Positions 37,101-37,935 of a stretch of 37,935 bases of DNA are shown here, piece after piece. The notes under the pieces are model-generated. The model was not told the DNA's origin. It did not search any database and saw nothing but the letters and a program-made list of their open reading frames with translations. Position 1 is the first letter of the stretch; every line of letters begins with the position of its first letter. The DNA comes from a virus. Location of the stretch: IMG/VR virus record IMGVR_UViG_3300040815_000997, positions 1 through 37,935 of that record; one strand, 5' to 3'. The translations under genes and the position numbers were made by a program.

Positions 37101-37935
37101 TCTTAAGAATCCTGAATTAATTTTTGTTTCGAAAACAGTATCATTTATTTGGTATTGAAAATTGTCAATATTATAATCAAAATCAAATACTATATCACCA
37201 ACATTTTCTATACTCTTATAACTTAATGGAAACCCTAATACGTTATCATTTGTTCCGGTGCCTTGTTTAAAACTAAAGATTTTAGTACCTCTAAATGACG
37301 TTGCAGGATAAGCTGCGGCATTACTAAAACTAATATCGTTAGTATCAAATACATCAAACACCGGAGGTTGATTAACACCAATTTTTTCTTGTGTTAAATT
37401 CCAATCTGTACCATCGTAATACCAAATTTTTCCAGAGTATGTTAAACCTTGTGTAACAAGGACATTCTCTCCTGGTAAGGGGATAGAATCTTCTGTTTCT
37501 ACTAAAGTAATTTGACCGCTAGTTCCGCTTCCAGCAAAGTTAATAAACTTTACTTCAAAAATTCTACTTTTTACTAGTGGGTCAGAATCATTCAAAAATA
37601 GTACACGCATACCCTCAGTCAATTGTACACCATCAATGTTATATCCTAAACTTCCTTCAACTGTGCTAAATGCATCAGTAGTAAAGTCATCCATTAGATC
37701 AATAACATCTTTATTACGAGTACCAAAGTTATATAGTTTCAATCCTGCTTCAAATTCAATAATAGGTCTATTAGCTCTTGCAGTTTGATCTATATCAACC
37801 TCAGTGCCATTGATTTCAGCTGCTTGTATTATTACTTCTCTATGGAACCATCTATTATATCTAGACCAAAAATTTCCATCATTACTTGCTCTATTAATTG
37901 TAATATAATCTTTATCCCTAGGATAGCCTGTTGCT
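22191..37935 (-). CDS. Giant virion structural protein, at least 5,247 residues, 5' end beyond window
   Basis: A single open frame with no stop from the right edge to 22191. A TTG at 37742 could be taken as a start, but the frame continues upstream through 'ARANRPIIEFEAGLKLYNF', so the true start is outside. Recognisable blocks in order: 'DRPHTNPWEMLGFTVKPIWW' (about 35610-35665), typical from memory of giant structural proteins in marine T4-like phages; five W/Y-rich 'Y-x-x-G-D/E-I-V-x-Y' units like carbohydrate-binding ChtBD3 repeats (near 34700, 33930, 32380, 30500, 30290); FG-GAP-like propeller blades (32430-32735 and 29375-30125); three 'N-P/A-G-x-G-Y' modules; an unusual 310-residue insert (24351-25287); and an IPT/TIG-like domain near the end. 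Probably a baseplate, tail or fibre-network component touching the host surface. It fills over 40% of the window; 37743-37935 is coding. Confidence 0.9.
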   Translation of the reverse strand, partial: ATGYPRDKDYITINRASNDGNFWSRYNRWFHREVIIQAAEINGTEVDIDQTARANRPIIEFEAGLKLYNFGTRNKDVIDLMDDFTTDAFSTVEGSLGYNIDGVQLTEGMRVLFLNDSDPLVKSRIFEVKFINFAGSGTSGQITLVETEDSIPLPGENVLVTQGLTYSGKIWYYDGTDWNLTQEKIGVNQPPVFDVFDTNDISFSNAAAYPATSFRGTKIFSFKQGTGTNDNVLGFPLSYKSIENVGDIVFDFDYNIDNFQYQINDTVFETKINSGFLRKYTTDTQFEVVGIYTKADRKSEQKVVLQYINDGTKVNFPINCFDKSGLLYDLLVEVYVNNNIQYVNTDYELVKTNDNILNVRFLSNIPENASIIIKCSSKEPKNKNGYYEIADNLEKNPANDDILTFTLGEVSDHVSSIVGNTPTFSGVFPGASNLRDIANLSKFGKKFIKHSSPLNLAMYSLLDKNSNLIKSLRFARKEYSKFRRTFFETAESLGFDGPVKQHVDAILTEITKDKVNTMPFYFSDMVAYGSAITTRITIEDIDSQFFALNTPFTLSTLSRRAVTVYLNGVQLIHERDYTFNSEGFLQLTVEKAFGDVLEINEYETTNGTYIPPTPSKLGLYPTWEPELYVDDTYGIKPNMIRGHDGSTVRAFNDYRDDLLLELEKRIYNNIKIKYDNTCHDINTYLPGLFRDTAFTREEVYKPMTTDFIQWLSLVDQDYTEHSYFDRQNTFTFNYSGMKDKEGKALPGWWRGIYKHYFDTDRPHTNPWEMLGFTVKPIWWEEVYGPAPYTNTNSLLWEDLEAGIIRKPGEGFKIDKSYARPGLTKFIPVNSEGQLLGPSDCNVPNRFSSTSISEDFKFGDNSPVESAWTSSPEYPFALITSWAINSPVSLLATGFDRSRQVKNVLGHIVYQPNMEYIKLKDLVFPNTAKDTTNIYTSGLVNYVAGFIASNLDNEYDLYKSNLRSIKNNLAFKIGGFTDKSKFKLILDSRTPTNEGNVFVPEENYQIVFNTSSPIRNINYSGVIVELTASGFVVRGYDKESPAFNYYSSLSSTNDLNVNVGGVSEPFSKWNPEQTFAKGTIVQNDNNYYRVISTFTSDNIFKTESLEPLPSLPVTGGINALFKSRFNTFKVETLPYGSVLNTVQDVVDFLLGYQKWLETQGFRFEYYDGTEKIISDFKNSAREFMFWNSQNWSNGAVISLSPAADQVYFESNYEIVDNVFDSFYGYSLIKSDGNKLFEDFIKVSRQEENVFKLEPKNTADGVYAIKIPVVQKEHVVIIDNTSVFGDIIYQPATGYRQERLKVFGYRTADWNGGLDIPGFLYSEIKIKEWEQWKDYSVGDIVNYKEFYYTAKNKIPGAEYFVYSDWTRLEDIPESGLITNFEYKTNQFADFYDLDTDNFDIDQQKLAQHLIGYQKRKYLENIINDEVSQYKFYQGMIQEKGSKNSLDKLFDVLSAADKESLDFYEEWAVKQGQYGASEGYEELEFRLDEKKLRINPQPIELTNVDTETTDLIYRIKDFEVFRKPKNYSNNAFPVLNEYQQFTRSPGYVFGGDVKHSLAEYYDILNLSVNDVDNLDYIWIGSKNNSWDVLQQNIVAANVTRIETTPTKVVESDAPYQLKFTLDKGSVDIKEGDIIGIRDVVSVNDIADDSSDYPINKQDKQIFSGFFKVVLKELNVLYVDSQEEQELIPSCIGLVTDFSSVRAANYKEANEIAQRSLIRSGNKLWVDNVDQNWQVLQNEQSFGLLQQVPAEEAGENNNFASSIAIDGKNTTLAIASPTAGLDGKVFVYTRGGNNQNWQFSSILETTAAISDLAKGFGKSMAFSLDGKYLIIGSPDASNIVSRYKGEYQESADYQNGEIVKYLDQLWEVVVDIRGADPAGEFGSFGSVAEVLDKNSILNNEVAFNNIVTGNYPFTDVETDHVLIRAFTDQYESTREGDVVYFDWYANTTLNQFQTPDVARAPFDGAIPVLSESFIESGLTIQKKIDVILYVNSITNIPDLLQQVETQGAFGYVSYVYEDEGRATIYIQETSGSWPSSGSLFFESGEFVGEYVREAPIETIDTSEDLGGYWWFNTPSSYNVDSVNSDQGRALAVNNVVPQGQPDSGAAGGNIFDLNNNVTNIGDNAINSYFRTLVYQGTPGPGGNLDIIPSDLFVVRGPKDLTDQLTPGDEVGLTFFRFPNNDTGQYTDITVTGVTYEQVNKKHSLVDVWDGYIDFDLDEEDPNTFLPLEPKVGQFVRDSGTNATARVEFFQKFNNSRARAYVSQVSGQWTFINNVSTLIMLGIPTDPNPIYQSNQPIGNIRATSLGSTSLNIGGLCVFRLDAEIEDLPVQDTVVGAEYIIYKDFTILGLPTLPNIPAANNLDYRQIFKIAVDPNEGVSNGISNLGYFSVYVKENVSSFTPVNSFIVPDQINGLRVGSNIKIAKRNELYKAFIGASGNGTTGNPGRIYVINNGVDDEGISYNWELSKDKRYQGVFSQTRDYFVDDIVYFEGKFYKALTNIAGDGSIFIPLEWELVTNDQIRSIDYLGYLPNDTGNYVENEDYKGFFSLDNNYTVGEIVQYANGDFYKALRSIPTNYLGFVDNNGVIEVPEGDWELIDFIPGGDSNTSLDQNNLIQFGKEFDVSDNAEVLITTAEYNTGVTKVAIYRNVNDNYQKTQELISPLVNDSNIDFARSISISQDGKMIAVGAPGADDSTLGEDIGYVFVYEQVNGSYILTQTLESANPVKGEGYGRKIEFDGNTLYVSAFNASSDDITTFDNNGTIFDNDFTYFRNEIANNGVVYVYDRINTSLVFGQTLDYHTYIDRSVAESDYFGRNIAARKNHLYVALPDYLNQDGKVGTLLDYRKNDNTKIWNVVRDFTPPADLSKIKKIMLYDLNKNQIIQQLDYIDPVQGKIAGPADEEIRYKTAVDPAVYTNGTSNVVVQETNSWGSENVGSVWWDLTNAKFVNVYQGNLIYRSNNFNQLAPGGSIDVYEWVESKYTPAQWDEFSGSNRGESLGISGTSKYGQNGYSLRRVYDNISKTFTNYYYYWVKNKITIPNIDTRSISVDTVANLIEDPSGQGYKFISIFDSNTFALHNCNSLIKDTDTVLNIQYWTYANELSNIHNQYQIITEGLGSSVPYADITRKLTDSLVGFDEQSRPVPDYNLSPKDKYGILNTPRQSMFVNRTEALKQVIERVNSVCKQTLIVDEKNISNLLVSDPAPSIITGLYDEVVDTYTDLTFVGVIRAETAILTPVVIDGKIDRVTIDNPGRGYRVPPTYKIKGQGSDAELVFTIDNLGQINSVTVKNQGANYNSDTTIEVRPFTALVRADEKINGKWSIHEKSGNSWLRIGSQSYNVGLYWDYIDWYADGYDEYTEIDFVIDLSYSLQGLNDNLGDVIKILNVGGEGWLLLEKIDEQDTTDYTANYKTIGKQNGTIKFKETLYNYNSGSIGFDNQSFDTQFFDLQPIAETRIILNELKDNIFVNDLEDEYNKLFFVCLRYAFSEQGYIDWAFKTSFVKAQHNVGELSQKPTFKNDSLASYEDYINEVKPYKSKVREYISNYTKIDNTSTVVTDFDSPPRFNAESQRITPNDVKVVDGVLFGLGITDIQDQNWLENVSYKVTSINISNPGKGYLSAPQIIIDGNATAQASLGPNGVISNVVVTNPGSGYLSKPDITINGSLSDDGEPAILDAVIGDTNIRSMHTIVKFDRTSGNFFITQLSEQETFAGTGSRTDFDLKWPMDMRTNTIEVLVDGELVLNSNYEFDNYLDPTNTEYDKYYGRVSFIDPPLNNTVIQVNYQKSIKLLDAQDRINLFYNPTDGQIGKDISQLMDGVDYGGVQVKSFDFGGPTGWDNDSWYSGNWDLFDETYDDEIFTTDGSTLVFNLTKPLEDGVTYNVYVNGIRVDDNDYDGTTSVTNPYAIMEPVTGDGVTDVFTFENEVEYRRIINEIDSSGEDNPPPVTITLRRATSDGSIKINEESYDTALTGGDLAYTTARGISAEDITVDGDGFVTPITSKGPEEVVPGQLMDTLDITVYERPNSGSSYIETNSYVGNGTNTRFKLVQKPFADNNVIAKVDYLIKRLNFDYEIDYATDEIVFNVAPENGSSVVITSSGLGGENILDYGEFSTDGLIQEYTTGVDYADDLTAYVTLNGKELAFELLENDNGKTVIKFVTPLEANRLAQWGIFTGDVETFSKVSIDTIIADGSSTAFELSRTPFAQQPTSYYTIVTATTTEGYVPAVPAVPGGVADPEYNNGAISNVVGDGSDFFKREVTTNGVRIMGAGTVGGQTAVPDAWLEKVARMFELFTDVNGAGINESYQRALIKTLSGDAGTYHAGLPTIQRVARGAGADYSPNFLTDQGVIDWNLTPLFDTHVQNDMVWYLNSTGDGYGDGDRDAQEVIEHVFHTLHMHGLPADDIKLYQFLAADWQSGDLYAAMEEAYDAGKWDPSGYQANPDDWKTIADAFEVAAKEYLYLLNFAMFEYTELWPDGGSLAPEWSDDMRTQAGILANNPLGYAFHNTYIAPVISKPSLATIRSIFQDGNTPAQDNPALAGASGYVVDVAGEGSPAIPEVPGTTVERVLDAGYSEAFTVIEDVLEYKMKVWQIPVGTVEGVEIKVFLNDRELEFLQEWTYEGAASFNPNITPDAQEGSTIILNAGVANPGDELKVFILSSGEYRFGYFDSSTEFVDTSGKQVPALLTPTITDGVITAVEITNAGRGYTSESVVVASGLGEDAEFNITVDEVGSITGVNILNGGRDYTSATVLNIEIVPLPTVIYFDETFNEDTIIKVYQFTNHDGLGIEREKYDVVERTQMTVGTQGYNDFRQLKNSILELRKTALSVDFVWVNVNGKWLTPTADYILLEDKKTLKFITKLNDYDTVDIVHFAAPPISNKLGWRQFKDMLNETVYFRLSAQDEYELAEDLNWYDRSITVVGTGDNLPSPEPGSRNPGVLFIKGERIEYFRKEGNVLKQLRRGTAGTGIRDVYPQGTLFYNQSTDSIVPYNDNEERFTVQSGTYVNMQSLYPNDSIDITVTGITYSFNNNTAFPVRVPGVYDQVATITGTGFRPGVQVIMQDANGEARQLEKVSSTDTEIQFYTETMPVGAYDLVIYNPREEVPALRAATSLVLTKFLPYVQILLPYNPEAFTDVVQNPTETGEWYKKPFDELGIPDEYWQALNLEIFANGRRLRKAPIKLYDVTKGQFSPDGDIDIEAEYAVNKNEGGYVRLTTPPEPNTTLTIVRKLGNDWREIESTSPLVFKPLGISNTKVATFLRGRTINLPR
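22700..22905 (-). other. IPT/TIG-like immunoglobulin domain near the giant protein's C-terminus
   Basis: 'VPGVYDQVATITGTGF' followed by 'RPGVQVIM' and 'PVGAYDLVIYNP' follows the IPT/TIG pattern (x-T-I-x-G-x-G-F then a turn and a Y-D-L/V-x-V-x-N-P strand). Such domains often lie in surface or virion proteins that bind glycans. Confidence 0.65.
23720..23945 (-). repeat. G-x-G-Y beta module, copy 3 in the giant protein
   Basis: Codes 'ITAVEITNAGRGYTSESVVV' and then 'ITGVNILNGGRDYTSATVL': two strands each ending in G-x-x-Y-x-S. It matches copies at 26935-27185 and 28050-28280, and one in the 438-aa protein. Confidence 0.65.
24351..25287 (-). other. Inserted 310-residue domain of unknown function in the giant protein
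   Basis: Helix-rich, in contrast to the beta-rich protein around it: 'LEKVARMFELFTDVNGAGIN', 'TYHAGLPTIQRVARGAGADY', 'EVIEHVFHTLHMHGLP', 'EVAAKEYLYLLNFAMFEY', 'APEWSDDMRTQAGILANNPL'. It is bounded by proline-rich linkers P-A-V-P-A-V-P-G-G (just above 25287) and S-P-A-I-P-E-V-P-G-T (24300-24350). GC is higher than around it: 53 of 120 at 24721-24840 against 18 of 60 at 23701-23760. Histidines cluster in 'EHVFHTLHMHG'; a metal site is possible, but there is no HExxH. Confidence 0.7.
26935..27185 (-). repeat. G-x-G-Y beta module, copy 2 in the giant protein
   Basis: Codes 'VTSINISNPGKGYLSAPQII' and then 'ISNVVVTNPGSGYLSKPDIT': the same two-strand unit as the other copies. Confidence 0.7.
28050..28280 (-). 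repeat. G-x-G-Y beta module, copy 1 in the giant protein
   Basis: Codes 'IDRVTIDNPGRGYRVPPTYK' and then 'INSVTVKNQGANYNSDTTIE'. Same unit as copies 2 and 3. Confidence 0.65.
29375..30125 (-). other. FG-GAP-like beta-propeller blades, second block of the giant protein
   Basis: Four consecutive units: 'FGKEFDVSDNAEVLITT', 'FARSISISQDGKMIAVGAPG', 'YGRKIEFDGNTLYVSAFN' and 'FGRNIAARKNHLYVALPD', each followed by a V-x-V/I-Y strand, as in integrin-type FG-GAP propellers. Confidence 0.7.
32430..32735 (-). other. FG-GAP-like beta-propeller blades, first block of the giant protein
   Basis: Two units, 'FASSIAIDGKNTTLAIASP' with 'GKVFVYTRG', and 'FGKSMAFSLDGKYLIIGSPD'. The second breaks off into a carbohydrate-binding-like segment. 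The remaining blades appear 2.3 kb further on. Confidence 0.65.

Noticed and set aside
37742-37743. TTG at 37742 as the start of the giant gene
   Set aside because: The frame stays open to the right edge with protein-like sequence continuing into it, so the gene starts outside the window.

Overview
The window is AT-rich DNA with every credible gene on the minus strand, packed end to end with overlaps of a few bases. It looks like part of a marine T4-like myovirus genome, of the kind that infects cyanobacteria or SAR11-type bacteria. The evidence is: (1) a giant virion protein whose sequence patterns recur in that group, (2) three tail-fibre-like paralogues sharing an 'LLENFA...GQLWYDT' N-terminal module, one ending in a phage collar domain, and (3) T4-type late promoter boxes (TATAAATA/GATAAATA) at structural gene junctions. 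No tRNA, CRISPR, integrase or insertion sequence was seen. The host cannot be named from this window.

Read in the direction of transcription (right to left), the first part is structural. One reading frame of at least 5,247 residues runs in from the right edge to 22191 and contains beta-propeller, carbohydrate-binding-like, IPT/TIG-like and repeated 'G-x-G-Y' modules. It is followed by a 204-aa structural protein (21555-22169), three fibre paralogues of 700, 653 and 517 aa (15898-21551), and a paralogous pair of 317 and 438 aa (13594-15867).

At 13534-13593 there is a 60-bp gap holding a perfect sigma-70-type promoter (TTGACA, 17 bp, TATAAT). Downstream of it lies a different kind of module, genes 13533 to below 1: a small helical protein, two related glycosyltransferase-like proteins, an unknown protein, a GT2-like glycosyltransferase, a GNAT-like acetyltransferase, four paralogous radical SAM proteins with N-terminal auxiliary-cluster ('twitch') cysteines, a further possible glycosyltransferase, a glycosyltransferase carrying four degenerate tandem repeats, and a radical SAM/SPASM protein cut by the left edge. 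A second perfect sigma-70 promoter (2977-3005) sits directly in front of the repeat glycosyltransferase, and its predicted transcript would start at the ATG itself.

The main point of interest is this second module: five radical SAM enzymes, about five glycosyltransferase-like proteins and one acetyltransferase in 13.5 kb. They are tightly overlapped, of mixed base composition, and apparently driven by early-type promoters although they lie beside late structural genes. A role in building or altering an unusual glycan or modified protein, on the host surface or on the virion, is an inference. The substrate is unknown. Other notable points are a foreign-looking 310-residue domain inside the giant protein between two proline-rich linkers, and gene junctions where a K/E-E-W-coding stretch also serves as the next gene's ribosome binding site.
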